Of a stretch of DNA of 54,371 nucleotides, positions 1 through 8,071 are shown one piece after another; the stretch's first letter is position 1, and each line of letters opens with the position of its first letter. The stretch is from assembly GCA_028287395.1 (NCBI GenBank), contig JAQBPR010000123.1, forward strand, positions 1 to 54,371, written 5' to 3'. The notes beneath the pieces were generated by a model. The model did not search any database and was not told the origin of the DNA. It saw only the letters and a program-made list of their open reading frames with translations. The DNA comes from Bacilli bacterium. GTDB taxonomy: Bacteria > Bacillota > Bacilli > Paenibacillales > NBRC-103111. Made by a program: the position numbers and the translations under genes.

Positions 1-947
1 TCAATATGCATTTGTGGAAGAATCAAATAACCATCTGAGTAATCCCTAACAGGATACTCTTTATGAAAACTAAACCAAGTTAAATTAGCTGGAACCAAGC
101 TCCAATTCGGATCCTTTTTATCTGCTAAATCAATAACTACAATGCTATCTAATGCACCACTAAACAGTCCATTATCCGTTTTCAAACCCATGTCATTGCC
201 GTTCCAAACATCAATCGCATTTTTGCCATTCGCCGTTTTCTTATCAAAAATATCCGGAAGCATGGAAAATATATTTGTTTTATGCCAAGCAATTTCGGCA
301 GAAGAAACAGCATACTTATCTACCTTTTCTTTTCCCCCACTATTGATATTCAGAAGACGTTCAATAATAGTCACCGCTTGTGCGCGTGTAGTCGTTTGAT
401 CTATTCCCAATTCGCCGTTACCTAATCCTTGTACAATTCCTGTTTTGGTAGCTTCAAACATGAATCGTTTCAGCTCGAAGTCCTTTTCATTGCGAATGTC
501 CTCTCTAGTCGCCCGAACACCGATGATGGATAATTCTTGGCGTGTCATTGAATTGTTTAAATCACCTGTAAAATCATATTGATAGATTTGATTTGAAACG
601 GCAGCATTGACATACGTATCGTACCAATGATCACCTGCGGGTCCATGCGTTAATTTCAATGCAGTTACCACCATCTTAATCAACTCGGCTCTACTGACTT
701 TCCCATCGGGTTTAAATGTTCCATCCGGATAACCATCCACATAACCTTTTTGTACCGCTTGTAAAATCGCTTTCTCCGCCCAATGCCCTGAAATATCTGA
801 AAAGGAAATTGCAGCCTGTGAAGTTGCCTGTGAAGTAGCTTGTATAGTAGCCTGCGAAGATGCTTGCGAAAAAGTTGGTACCGTAGCAAAGTTCATTAAA
901 GTAATGAATAGCGTCCCTACTAACAGCAATTTCAAAGTTTTTTTCAT
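1..947 (-). CDS. SLH-domain surface protein, partial (3' end outside window)
   Basis: At least 315 residues are visible; the frame is still open at the left edge. It begins with a signal peptide (MKKTLKLLLVG, then a hydrophobic stretch) and then a low-complexity linker of five four-residue units of the type SQAT/SQAS/IQAT. Three S-layer homology segments follow, starting near FSDISGHWAEKAI, WYDTYVNAAV and FELKRFMFEATKTGIVQG. SLH triplets usually bind pyruvylated secondary cell wall polymer, so the protein should sit on the cell wall. The ATG is preceded by GGGGGA at 7 nt. It lies directly downstream of the Tad-like operon in the same direction, so it may anchor or cap the pilus, but that is inference. 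The region after the SLH domains is not recognised. Confidence 0.85.
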   Translation of the reverse strand, partial: MKKTLKLLLVGTLFITLMNFATVPTFSQASSQATIQATSQATSQAAISFSDISGHWAEKAILQAVQKGYVDGYPDGTFKPDGKVSRAELIKMVVTALKLTHGPAGDHWYDTYVNAAVSNQIYQYDFTGDLNNSMTRQELSIIGVRATREDIRNEKDFELKRFMFEATKTGIVQGLGNGELGIDQTTTRAQAVTIIERLLNINSGGKEKVDKYAVSSAEIAWHKTNIFSMLPDIFDKKTANGKNAIDVWNGNDMGLKTDNGLFSGALDSIVVIDLADKKDPNWSLVPANLTWFSFHKEYPVRDYSDGYLILPQMHI

Positions 948-1021
948 ATGATTTTCCCCCAATGTTTTATTTGTTATAGTATACAATTAATTCCATTAAT
1001 AATCTCTATTTTCCTATTAAA

Positions 1022-1579
1022 TTATCGCTTTCTCATACTTGAAACACTTGAAATAAAGATAGGTTCATTCGTCCCTTGACCATACATTTTCTGATTCACT
1101 TCCACCATGGCAACAATAGATGGGCCATAGAGTATGGTATGGATAGATCTTGTTGTTTGCTGAGCTGTGCTCGGGTATAAGGTAATGATCTTAGTGTAAG
1201 TGAAGGGATAGTTGCTATTGGTGACAAATCCAAGATAGTGAACTATAGGTGTCGCAGTTAAATAGCTTCCTTGTAAAGGAATATTATTCCCATCCAAATG
1301 AAGATTTTTGCGAAAATAATTATAAAAAGAAGCCGTTCCTTTATTCGTGTCCCATACAATACGCCCAAGCGCGGCTTGTACTGGATCGATATCGAGAGCA
1401 GCAGCGTGAGTGGCAATGTCAATCAACTGTTTTGTATGATCTTTATTCGTATATTGGAATGCGATATTTAATGAAGTTATAAAAATAATAGTTATTGCAC
1501 CGATCGCCATGAGTCCGAAAATATAAATGTGCACGCCTCCGCTTGCATCTCGCAAAAGCGAAGTAATTCTTTTATTCAT
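1022..1579 (-). CDS. TadE/TadG-like pseudopilin, 185 aa
   Basis: The protein has a short basic N-terminus (MNKRITSLLRD), a GG pair, and one long hydrophobic segment, followed by about 150 extracytoplasmic residues with no recognised domain. This is the architecture of TadE/TadF/TadG minor pseudopilins. I chose the ATG at 1579 because it overlaps the stop of the upstream gene (TAA at 1572-1574), which is typical translational coupling. An upstream in-frame start at 1621 would overlap the neighbour by 50 bp. It is the last clear pilus gene of the operon before the SLH protein. Family assignment rests on topology and gene order, not on conserved residues. Confidence 0.7.
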   Translation of the reverse strand: MNKRITSLLRDASGGVHIYIFGLMAIGAITIIFITSLNIAFQYTNKDHTKQLIDIATHAAALDIDPVQAALGRIVWDTNKGTASFYNYFRKNLHLDGNNIPLQGSYLTATPIVHYLGFVTNSNYPFTYTKIITLYPSTAQQTTRSIHTILYGPSIVAMVEVNQKMYGQGTNEPIFISSVSSMRKR

Positions 1580-2021
1580 AAGCTTCACTGCGTCCAGAAA
1601 GCTCAATATAGTAGAATCCATTGGAAGATTCGGCTTGCCCGCCCAAGCTAGTAAAAAGCCTGCTTAAATTCGCAGCCGGATATTTAATGACCAAGTGAAT
1701 GGTAGGATCTGTATCATCACGCAATACCTTGGAATGTGTACTGCCGTTAAAATCGGGATAACTTCCACCATTCATCGTTACACTGCCTAATCCAGTTGAG
1801 GCCAGCTTTGCTGTGGTATTGCTGATGATTGTATTTGAAACGTAACCCGCTACCTCTGCTTCCTTCAAAGCATGGTTTGCAATCATCTGAATATGATCAC
1901 GCTGCATAATAAAAACGAAATAGGGGACCAGCATAAATGAAAATACAACCAACACTATCGTAACGATCAAAGTGGCAATCATTGTAGCAGCTCCGCCCTC
2001 ATCTAAAATGAAGTTTTTCAT
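1572..2021 (-). CDS. TadE-like pseudopilin, 149 aa
   Basis: MKNFILDEGGAATMIATL leads into a roughly 20-residue hydrophobic helix and then a soluble domain of about 110 residues. The short charged N-terminus ending in GG, then AAT and a transmembrane helix, is what TadE-like proteins show (compare the GAA[AV]E box), though the glutamate at +5 is absent. The start has a GGGGGA ribosome binding site 8 nt upstream. It lies between the three mini-pilin genes and the second TadE-like gene, all on the same strand, so it should be a minor subunit of the same pilus. It might correspond to the small pilus proteins (DUF4320-like) found in Firmicute tad loci, but I cannot verify that from sequence alone. 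Confidence 0.7.
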   Translation of the reverse strand: MKNFILDEGGAATMIATLIVTIVLVVFSFMLVPYFVFIMQRDHIQMIANHALKEAEVAGYVSNTIISNTTAKLASTGLGSVTMNGGSYPDFNGSTHSKVLRDDTDPTIHLVIKYPAANLSRLFTSLGGQAESSNGFYYIELSGRSEAYE

Positions 2022-2041
2022 TATGACGTTCCCCCATTCGC

Positions 2042-2197
2042 TTAATTAGAAACATAATCCCATGAACGTACTTTATCTTTCATTGTATTGTGGCCATCCA
2101 ACACCTTTTGCTTGATTGAATTAGGGCCGACGAAAATATAACTCCCGATACCCACAATGAGAACGCATAATAGAATAGTTACCGCTAATTTAGACAT
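2042..2197 (-). CDS. mini-pilin-like membrane peptide 3, 51 aa
   Basis: This short gene reads MSKLAVTILLCVLIVG and then a polar, charged tail ending near SWDYVSN. It starts with an ATG preceded by AAAGGAGAGAGATT. Its first 20 residues match the two preceding small genes (2218-2394 and 2428-2568) in the pattern M-[ST]-K-[LI]-x-V-x-[IV]-[VL]-L-x-V-L, so the three are paralogues. One N-terminal transmembrane helix and a tail of about 30 residues are all it encodes. By position, between the platform genes and the TadE-like genes, it should be a Flp-type pilin or pilus component. It lacks the usual long leader and the E-Y pair of Flp prepilins. Confidence 0.7.
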   Translation of the reverse strand: MSKLAVTILLCVLIVGIGSYIFVGPNSIKQKVLDGHNTMKDKVRSWDYVSN

Positions 2198-2217
2198 AAT
2201 CTCTCTCCTTTGCCCAA

Positions 2218-2394
2218 CTATGGTGCCGTAGCCGTTACCGCGCCTGTCAAAGCATTGACTGTTGCCGTTCCCACACTATTTGAGATTGAATTGCTTTTCG
2301 CTATGACTTGAGGATTCACTTTCGTTCCTAGAAAATAAATTGCACACCCAATCAAAAGCACTGACAATACGATCATTACGCCAATTTTCGTCAT
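2218..2394 (-). CDS. mini-pilin-like membrane peptide 2, 58 aa
   Basis: The gene product is MTKIGVMIVLSVLLIG followed by the rest of the hydrophobic helix and a Ser/Thr/Ala-rich tail ending TATAP. I place the start at the ATG at 2394, 6 nt after a near-consensus GGAGGTGA; the GTG at 2403 lies inside that ribosome binding site. It is the longest of three tandem paralogues. The tail is rich in small and hydroxylated residues (VNALTGAVTATAP), unlike those of its neighbours, so the three subunits probably differ in exposed surface. Role as a pilus subunit is inferred from the Tad-like neighbours. Confidence 0.7.
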   Translation of the reverse strand: MTKIGVMIVLSVLLIGCAIYFLGTKVNPQVIAKSNSISNSVGTATVNALTGAVTATAP

Positions 2395-2427
2395 ATAGGT
2401 CACCTCCTTTTCTTAAGCTGCAATCAT

Positions 2428-2568
2428 TCATTGAAACGCTTGGAAAATTGAATTTTTAACCGAATTTCCTGCATTGCCTATTTCGGGAACAACCTTTCCC
2501 CCAATCGCATAAATGCAGCTGCCCAGAATTAATACCGTAAGGACAATACCAACCAAAAGCTTGGACAT
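2428..2568 (-). CDS. mini-pilin-like membrane peptide 1, 46 aa
   Basis: This is a very short gene: MSKLLVGIVLTVLILGS, the end of one hydrophobic helix (to about residue 23), then a 23-residue tail ending IFQAFQ. Its ATG lies 3 nt after the stop codon of the TadC-like gene, so translation is likely coupled to it. The N-terminus matches the next two small genes closely. The phrase GGKVVPEIGNAGNSV is echoed in the second copy as GTKVNPQVIAKSNSI, which supports recent duplication. I read it as a pilin-like subunit with no cleavable class III leader; a membrane assembly peptide would be the alternative. Confidence 0.65.
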   Translation of the reverse strand: MSKLLVGIVLTVLILGSCIYAIGGKVVPEIGNAGNSVKNSIFQAFQ

Positions 2569-2571
2569 GTT

Positions 2572-3474
2572 TTAACCATCCCCTCCAAAAGAAGTCGAAA
2601 GCTGATCGGATAAGTATGCGATCCATGGATAAATCATCAGGACAAACACAACTAAAAAAGGGATCATAATTAAGAAAATAATCAACAACGGTGCATTTTC
2701 AATTTTTTTTTGAATTTCGTGCTCCAAGGTTTTATCAATATTATCTACCTGCTGTTCCAGCATTTTGGCGACTTCAGTACTCTCTACATTACTTACTGCG
2801 ACTAAAGTATTAATCAGCGGATATATCTCCGTGATCCCTACTTGCCGACCGAGTTGGAGTATCGCTTCATATTGATTTTTGTTCCATTGAATACTCAGTT
2901 CGAGCAGATAGGGCTTCAATACTTTAAGCGTTCTTCCTGCACGCATAATCACCTCCCTTAATTCCGCCTTTTCCGTAATGCACAACGTAAGACGATGCGA
3001 AAATCGAGAAATTTCAAATAAAAGCATTGTCTTTCTTCGCCTTGCCAAGAGGATCAGCAGCAGATCGGGTATGAACCAAATAAACAACAAAATGGCTGTA
3101 TACTGAAAAATAGGGATATCTCCCAAACGGTGATTTACGATAAAACGCAGAAAAAATAGCATCACATAATAAAAGGTTGCAAGCAACACCAAGCAAAGCT
3201 TAATACCTTGAAAATAAAGCACGGATAACCCCCATGGATTCCCCGCAAGCTTCAATTTTTCTTTCAACCTTCGACCGCTTTTCGTTACCTCTTCCTTCTC
3301 CAGCCATTTCTCTACCCACTCCGACCACTTCGACTTTATGCGAAATTTGCGATAAGCAGACAATCTACCCGAACGTTTCAGTTGAAGACCTCGGATAAAA
3401 TGAAATACAATTAGGGTTAGTCCAACAACAAAAAAACTCGGTGCAGCGAAGCTAGTTATCCAAGCATCACGCAT
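2572..3474 (-). CDS. TadC-like pilus platform protein (T2SSF domain)
   Basis: This 300-residue integral membrane protein has an N-terminal helix, a basic cytoplasmic stretch (KSKWSEWVEKWLEKEE), two more helices near residues 90-145, a T2SSF-type cytoplasmic domain and a final hydrophobic pair near residues 255-285. It has the layout of the GspF half-domain proteins that form the inner-membrane platform of Tad pili and work with the CpaF motor. The start codon lies 6 nt after the stop of the TadB-like gene, with only a weak ribosome binding site, so coupling is likely. Its stop is 3 nt before the first mini-pilin gene. TadB and TadC are assigned by order (ATPase, then B, then C). Confidence 0.8.
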   Translation of the reverse strand: MRDAWITSFAAPSFFVVGLTLIVFHFIRGLQLKRSGRLSAYRKFRIKSKWSEWVEKWLEKEEVTKSGRRLKEKLKLAGNPWGLSVLYFQGIKLCLVLLATFYYVMLFFLRFIVNHRLGDIPIFQYTAILLFIWFIPDLLLILLARRRKTMLLFEISRFSHRLTLCITEKAELREVIMRAGRTLKVLKPYLLELSIQWNKNQYEAILQLGRQVGITEIYPLINTLVAVSNVESTEVAKMLEQQVDNIDKTLEHEIQKKIENAPLLIIFLIMIPFLVVFVLMIYPWIAYLSDQLSTSFGGDG

Positions 3475-3480
3475 GGTTGA

Positions 3481-4443
3481 TCAAATCCTTTTTCGTCCGG
3501 ATAAAATTACGGCAACAAGCGAACCAAATAAAATAAACAATGATGTGATCATAATCGCCTTGCCTTTGGTATCGAGAAAATAATACTTGTAGTTGTTCCC
3601 ATCCGCATAAATATTGAAGCCAATGATCAAAAAAGCAGCAAAAACCATCAGTGTCGTGCCAATGCGATAAATCGATATAACCGCTTGCCGTTTCTCTTCA
3701 TTGCTTTTTGCCGTCTGCATTTCTCTAACCAGCTTGTGCAAGGATTTGGTAATATCGTTACCATACTCCCCTTTCACTAATAAAATATCGGCCCAATCTT
3801 CGGCCCAGCCATTATCAATTCTCTGAGCGAAGCTATATAAAGCCTCCTTCATACTTCGCGAACGAATCGCCATCTCTAGAATATTCCACTCCCCTTTCAT
3901 TTCCAGCGGCATCGTTCGGCTCGCTTTTGTGATTAATTCAGCCAGTGTATGTTTTGGATTGTAGATGCCAATAAAATTCTGCACAGCGGAGATCATGCAA
4001 AGAGCCAGCTGCTGCCGTGTGCGCTGTAATTTAAAAAACACATAAAAATAGGGTATTGAACCAACAAGAAGAGCGAAAACACCATTTAATAATAAAGGAT
4101 TTGCATCCAAAGTCCGATCTACTCCCACAGCGAAGTGAATTTGCAGCATATGGACAATACTCTCCGAGCTAAAGAAAGCCGTACAAAAGCCGATTACAGA
4201 TAAGCCGATGATCATTGTAGGAGACAACGCAATTCCCGCTATGGCAACGATATCTTTAAATTTACGCAGCATAGCAAACTGATAGATGGAGAAAGTTTCC
4301 ACTGAGCTATGATTCCGTTGTAAAATTCGCAGACGCTGTAGAGTAACCAATTTACGATTTAAAAAATAAATCAGCTGCAGTGCTACAAAACAACTGCCCA
4401 GGAGCCATAAACCAAAGGACAAGCCTTGATAAAATCCAAGCAT
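3481..4443 (-). CDS. TadB-like pilus platform protein (T2SSF domain)
   Basis: This 320-residue membrane protein has helices near residues 10-28, 70-90, 120-140, 265-285 and 295-315 and a central T2SSF-like cytoplasmic domain. TadB proteins form the inner-membrane scaffold that couples ATP hydrolysis by the pilus motor to pilin extraction. The ATG overlaps the stop codon of the ATPase gene (TAATG), which fixes the start and indicates a fixed stoichiometry. No unusual residues were noted. Confidence 0.8.
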   Translation of the reverse strand: MLGFYQGLSFGLWLLGSCFVALQLIYFLNRKLVTLQRLRILQRNHSSVETFSIYQFAMLRKFKDIVAIAGIALSPTMIIGLSVIGFCTAFFSSESIVHMLQIHFAVGVDRTLDANPLLLNGVFALLVGSIPYFYVFFKLQRTRQQLALCMISAVQNFIGIYNPKHTLAELITKASRTMPLEMKGEWNILEMAIRSRSMKEALYSFAQRIDNGWAEDWADILLVKGEYGNDITKSLHKLVREMQTAKSNEEKRQAVISIYRIGTTLMVFAAFLIIGFNIYADGNNYKYYFLDTKGKAIMITSLFILFGSLVAVILSGRKRI

Positions 4444-5858
4444 TAGTAAACACCTAACCTTTGGAACACTTGAATATCCGCATTGAAGGTTATCATATGC
4501 TCCATGATATATTTGCTCAATTTATTGCCTGTTGCTTCCCAATCCTTCGTTTCATAATTCCAAACAATCAACGGATTAACATAAACCCGATCCTCCGAAT
4601 CTGCATATAATTCCGTTATTTCCGTAACGATTCGACGATTAACCCCGTTAATCAAAACCAATCGCAAAAAAATAATAATGTTGAACGCACGAGCAATGCG
4701 GCTCTTTAAATTGCCATCATCGTGATTTCTCCCATCCTGCTTGACCATATCCACCACATCAGACATAAAGGATTCGCGGTATTTGGTATGCATGGTCCCC
4801 ATAATATCGTGTCCCCTTAAGCTGCCTTGGATCATTTGCGATACTTCCGCGCCTTTGGCTTCCCCAATCACAACCCACTTGGGCGACATCACTAAAATCG
4901 GTTTAAAGGCTTCTTCCATCGGCAATTCATTCTCTACAACCTCTCGCAATGAAACGATATTCCGCTGTCCCTTCAGCCGTTCACGCAAGGAAATTTCATA
5001 TTCCTTCTCCAAGGTGATAATACGTTCTCTTGCCGGTATTTGCTGAGCTAATGCAAACAAGAATGTCGTTTTGCCCGTATTGGTACTTCCACCCACAATC
5101 ATGGAAGCATGGAATTGCACAAAAAAACCAAGTAATTCCTCCATCCACGGATTTATCGTCCCCAATTGCACCAAAGAGCTTAAAGTAACATCACGCACAA
5201 TAAAATTACGGATACAGATCAACGGCACATCCGAATAATTTTCGCGTGCCATCACAAGACGGGACCGATTATACATATAAGATTGCAAAACAGGATTTTT
5301 CTCATTTATCGGCTTTTTCCCGCAAAGAGCAAGGCGATCCTGCAGCAAACGAACGTCCTGAACGGATGCAAATTTTCGCGGATGCAGCGATGATTCACCA
5401 TTCCGAATAATGAATATTTCCGTACCGACAACCTGTACTTCTTCCACATCCTTCAAGCGGTATAAATCCTCTAAAAGACCTGCTCCGCATGTTTGAGCAA
5501 AAATACTTTCGGTTGCGTTCATCGGTTCAATTAATGTCGCTTCCTCCACTACAATCCGGTGTTCAAGCAACAAATTATGTACTATAGCCTTCATTTTCTC
5601 TTGAGCAATGGGGTTTCCTAAGCCCGCATCCAAAACAAATTGACGTAATTCTTCATTGCTTTTCGATAATTCCGTGATGTGCTCGTAGATCAAATTTACA
5701 GCTTCAGGCAAAGCCAACACCTGAAAAAAGTGCTTACCATGCTTTTTCAGCTTATGTTCTATCTTTACATCACTGGACTCCTCACTTAACATTTCCTCCT
5801 TTACATTGATCTGATTTCGCGGTTTCATAGCCAGCCTATTTTTTAACGTGATGGACAT
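4443..5858 (-). CDS. CpaF/TadA-like pilus assembly ATPase
   Basis: This 471-residue secretion ATPase of the VirB11/GspE superfamily powers pilus assembly from the cytoplasmic face of the membrane. The Walker A box is GGSTNTGKTT at 256-265. The Walker B-like segment KWVVIGEAKGAE at 327-338 corresponds to the DRIIVGEVRGAE box of TadA proteins, and the His box is GTMHT near 354-358. The N-terminal 110 residues are the usual CpaF N-domain. The start is preceded by GGGGAGG, unusually close to the ATG. It follows the CpaE-like gene by 19 nt and overlaps the TadB-like gene by one base. All hallmark motifs are intact, so it should be active. Confidence 0.9.
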   Translation of the reverse strand: MSITLKNRLAMKPRNQINVKEEMLSEESSDVKIEHKLKKHGKHFFQVLALPEAVNLIYEHITELSKSNEELRQFVLDAGLGNPIAQEKMKAIVHNLLLEHRIVVEEATLIEPMNATESIFAQTCGAGLLEDLYRLKDVEEVQVVGTEIFIIRNGESSLHPRKFASVQDVRLLQDRLALCGKKPINEKNPVLQSYMYNRSRLVMARENYSDVPLICIRNFIVRDVTLSSLVQLGTINPWMEELLGFFVQFHASMIVGGSTNTGKTTFLFALAQQIPARERIITLEKEYEISLRERLKGQRNIVSLREVVENELPMEEAFKPILVMSPKWVVIGEAKGAEVSQMIQGSLRGHDIMGTMHTKYRESFMSDVVDMVKQDGRNHDDGNLKSRIARAFNIIIFLRLVLINGVNRRIVTEITELYADSEDRVYVNPLIVWNYETKDWEATGNKLSKYIMEHMITFNADIQVFQRLGVY

Positions 5859-5877
5859 TGCCTCCCCTCATTTCCAC

Positions 5878-7125
5878 TTACAATTTAGCAGTCATAACCG
5901 ATACGATTTTGCTCAAAAACCCAAAAGCCTGCTTATTATCGCTTGGTGCATCTGAAAATTCTATACCAATTCGTTCTAATAATCTCGATGCAATCACATT
6001 CATCTCCTTGGTGAATGCTCCATTATTCTCAGCAAGCAGCAAAGGCAATCCCTCATTAACCGCCTTTATCCCTTCACCGCCCATAACATTAGAAATCACA
6101 CCTAAAAGCTTGATTCCTAAGTCCGCTTCAATTGCGCTTGCTTTCATTCCACTATTTACACTCATCCGATTCACAATCAAGGAAAAGCTGTCTTTTTCCA
6201 ACCCGCAATGACGCCAATAACAGTCATACCAATCGACCCAACTGGATTTGAAGCTCACATAATTCGGCTGTGTGACAATCCATCTGTGATCTGCGTGTTT
6301 AATAGCATATATAGTGGCTGCGTTATCAGCAAAAGTATGCACATCGGCGATAACAATATCAAAGGTTCGTCGTGCAACATCGATTAAATTCTTCATTTGC
6401 TCAATCGTCAGGTCTCCAGCGGTATCACGACGATGGCTTCCGAGCAGCAAATATAAATTCTTAAACCCTTTGTAGGTATAGCAATGTTCCATAAGGTCTA
6501 CAGACGTAATGGAATTGGAATTCAATTTGGGCCGAAGTGAAAATAAGCTTTTTCTAGCTTGCGCAATATTGAAATTATCTTTAATGTCCGGTGCTTTCAA
6601 ATTCAAATCCAATAAGCCAATTTTAAGCGATGTCGTTTTCGCTAGAGTTAGTGCAGTGTTGACAGCCAATGTTGTCGCTCCATCCTTGGATGATGCTGAG
6701 ATTAAAGTAATTAGAGCCGCTCTTTTGCTTGGAAGCGCAAGCGGATAATTTAACAAGCCTTGAGCAAATTTTTCGGCGATTTCCTGTTCGGATAAGCCCA
6801 GCGGAACAATCGTAAAATCAAAATCAACAGCTAGACGAGTTATGACATCGTTGTAAATGGAATCATACGATTTGGTTGATAATGCGATCATAATACGAGC
6901 TTGCGGCTGGCGAATTTTAAGATCTACCATCCATTCCCACGGGTATGTGCATTGGAATAAATCACAGTGAACCGCTATGCGATCATAAGTCCCTTCCATT
7001 TTCAAAATGAATTGTTCATAGCTTTGAACCGTAACGATTTGGTTGTCTATCGATGATTTTGTTAAATCAGTCAAAAAATCAATTTGTTCGGCATTGCACA
7101 GTGCAGCAAGTAATTTCAAAACCAT
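5878..7125 (-). CDS. CpaE/TadZ-like pilus localisation ATPase
   Basis: This 415-residue protein has an N-terminal receiver-like domain (residues 1-125) and a MinD/ParA-type ATPase domain beginning at ALITLISASSKDGATTLAVN. The P-loop is degenerate: the usual KGGVGKT reads SSKDGATT at 145-152, so the catalytic lysine position is occupied by alanine. The GATTLA form resembles CpaE proteins rather than MinD. A Walker A' aspartate is present in LLDLNLKAPD (172-181), and a Walker B-like IVIADVH lies further on. CpaE/TadZ proteins place the pilus machine in the cell and often need not hydrolyse ATP rapidly. It follows the cpaB-like gene by 9 nt, with an AAAGGGATGG ribosome binding site. Confidence 0.8.
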   Translation of the reverse strand: MVLKLLAALCNAEQIDFLTDLTKSSIDNQIVTVQSYEQFILKMEGTYDRIAVHCDLFQCTYPWEWMVDLKIRQPQARIMIALSTKSYDSIYNDVITRLAVDFDFTIVPLGLSEQEIAEKFAQGLLNYPLALPSKRAALITLISASSKDGATTLAVNTALTLAKTTSLKIGLLDLNLKAPDIKDNFNIAQARKSLFSLRPKLNSNSITSVDLMEHCYTYKGFKNLYLLLGSHRRDTAGDLTIEQMKNLIDVARRTFDIVIADVHTFADNAATIYAIKHADHRWIVTQPNYVSFKSSWVDWYDCYWRHCGLEKDSFSLIVNRMSVNSGMKASAIEADLGIKLLGVISNVMGGEGIKAVNEGLPLLLAENNGAFTKEMNVIASRLLERIGIEFSDAPSDNKQAFGFLSKIVSVMTAKL

Positions 7126-7134
7126 CCATCCCTT

Positions 7135-8010
7135 TCAATTTGCCTGCATTTTTGTTTCTTTATTGAAAAAATCCGTGTTTTGAAATTGGTAAAAACTATC
7201 TGAAACCTTAGAATGCTCCTTGCTGGGTGTAAACAAATTAGCTAAAGAAAGCTTGATTTTTCCAGATAATGTGCCAATCACATACACGTTATATTCCTCT
7301 GCTGTCATAATATAAGTATTTTCTTCCGGCTTGGCATTGGGCTTTGCGCGAAACTGCTCCATATCCGGTATATTATTTTGCAATACCCCTATATGCACAT
7401 TCTGAAAGGCTCGATTGGCATCATTGGTATCGACTACCTCCGCGCCCTCCGGACTTTTGACATCCGCCACAAGTACATTTTCCAGAAGCTTGATACTCCC
7501 TAACCAATGTTTCTCCCCTTGTTCATCTGTATAACGCTTCGGCACCTCAAACTCAACCCACACATCCACACGATCCCCGCGACGAACCATATTAGCGACA
7601 TTTTGCAATGCGTCTGTTTTAAAGGAGAAGTATCGCTGTTCGTTATCTGGAGCAATCAACACATCAGCAAGCTTCCAATCCGCAAACTCATCGCCCGTGC
7701 TCAAAGGAACTTTCAGTTTCTTGCCGCGAATATCATTCATCTCTGTAATCGCATGTGTATCATGCGCTGCTATCGGAATAACAACGCTCTGCACCATATT
7801 CTCACTCATTACTTCCCCAGCCTGCAGTGGGCGTAAAGGCTTTAACGTTCTCATGGTCGTCACCGTTTCTTTATATTGATTCGTAAATTGAACATACAAA
7901 TAGAGTGAAAAACATATAAACAGGAAGCCAATCGCGTATGCGAGCCATCTGCGCCAAAAAAATCCGATATCCTCACCCCATTTCCTAAAAATAAAAAGGA
8001 CGCAACCCAC
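7135..8010 (-). CDS. CpaB/RcpC-like pilus assembly protein (SAF domain); N-terminus uncertain
   Basis: The protein has an N-terminal transmembrane helix (LAYAIGFLFICFSLYLYV), then a SAF-type domain (LRPLQAGEVMSENMV to PLSTGDEF) and an RcpC-like region with the RRGDRVDVWVEFEV strand. CpaB proteins assist pilus assembly outside the membrane. The first gene of the operon has no ATG. The only in-frame start with a ribosome binding site is the GTG at 8010 (GGAG 8 nt upstream), and both lie inside the leader hairpin at 7988-8036. The long open frame could start at a TTG at 8043, but that has no ribosome binding site. A second GTG at 7976 is in another frame and would join this frame only by a -1 slip on seven T residues at 7956-7962. 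Confidence 0.75.
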   Translation of the reverse strand: MGCVLFIFRKWGEDIGFFWRRWLAYAIGFLFICFSLYLYVQFTNQYKETVTTMRTLKPLRPLQAGEVMSENMVQSVVIPIAAHDTHAITEMNDIRGKKLKVPLSTGDEFADWKLADVLIAPDNEQRYFSFKTDALQNVANMVRRGDRVDVWVEFEVPKRYTDEQGEKHWLGSIKLLENVLVADVKSPEGAEVVDTNDANRAFQNVHIGVLQNNIPDMEQFRAKPNAKPEENTYIMTAEEYNVYVIGTLSGKIKLSLANLFTPSKEHSKVSDSFYQFQNTDFFNKETKMQAN

Positions 8011-8026
8011 GGATTGTACTCCGCAA
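7985..8026 (-). CDS. possible 13-codon leader ORF of the pilus operon
   Basis: A TTG start 7 nt after AAGGA opens a short frame MRSTIRGLRPFYF that stops with TAG just after the T-tract of the leader hairpin. A ribosome reading it would melt the terminator-like stem. The stop is followed by AGGA and, a few bases on, by GTG at 7976. Whether it is translated is unknown; TTG is a weak start and the peptide is only suggestive. Confidence 0.3.
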   Translation of the reverse strand: MRSTIRGLRPFYF

Positions 8027-8045
8027 GTTTGCGTCCTTCGCAAAC
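7987..8045 (-). promoter_or_regulatory. leader attenuator / RBS-sequestering hairpin of the pilus operon
   Basis: On the minus strand GGACGCAA (8029-8036) pairs with TTGCGTCC (7998-8005) around an inner CGGA/TCCG stem, and is followed by a T-rich run (7987-7997), as in an intrinsic terminator. Upstream, GTTTGCG (8039-8045) can instead pair with CGCAAAC (8027-8033), which uses up the 5' arm of the terminator. The two folds are therefore mutually exclusive, the usual layout of an attenuator. The inner stem also contains the GGAG proposed as the cpaB ribosome binding site. I do not recognise a known riboswitch class here. Confidence 0.55.
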
Positions 8046-8071
8046 AACATTGATTTATAATTTGTAAAATG

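Noticed and set aside
7697-7879. Plus-strand ORF of 60 residues within the cpaB-like gene
   Set aside because: It is the antisense shadow of the coding frame, with no ribosome binding site or family match.
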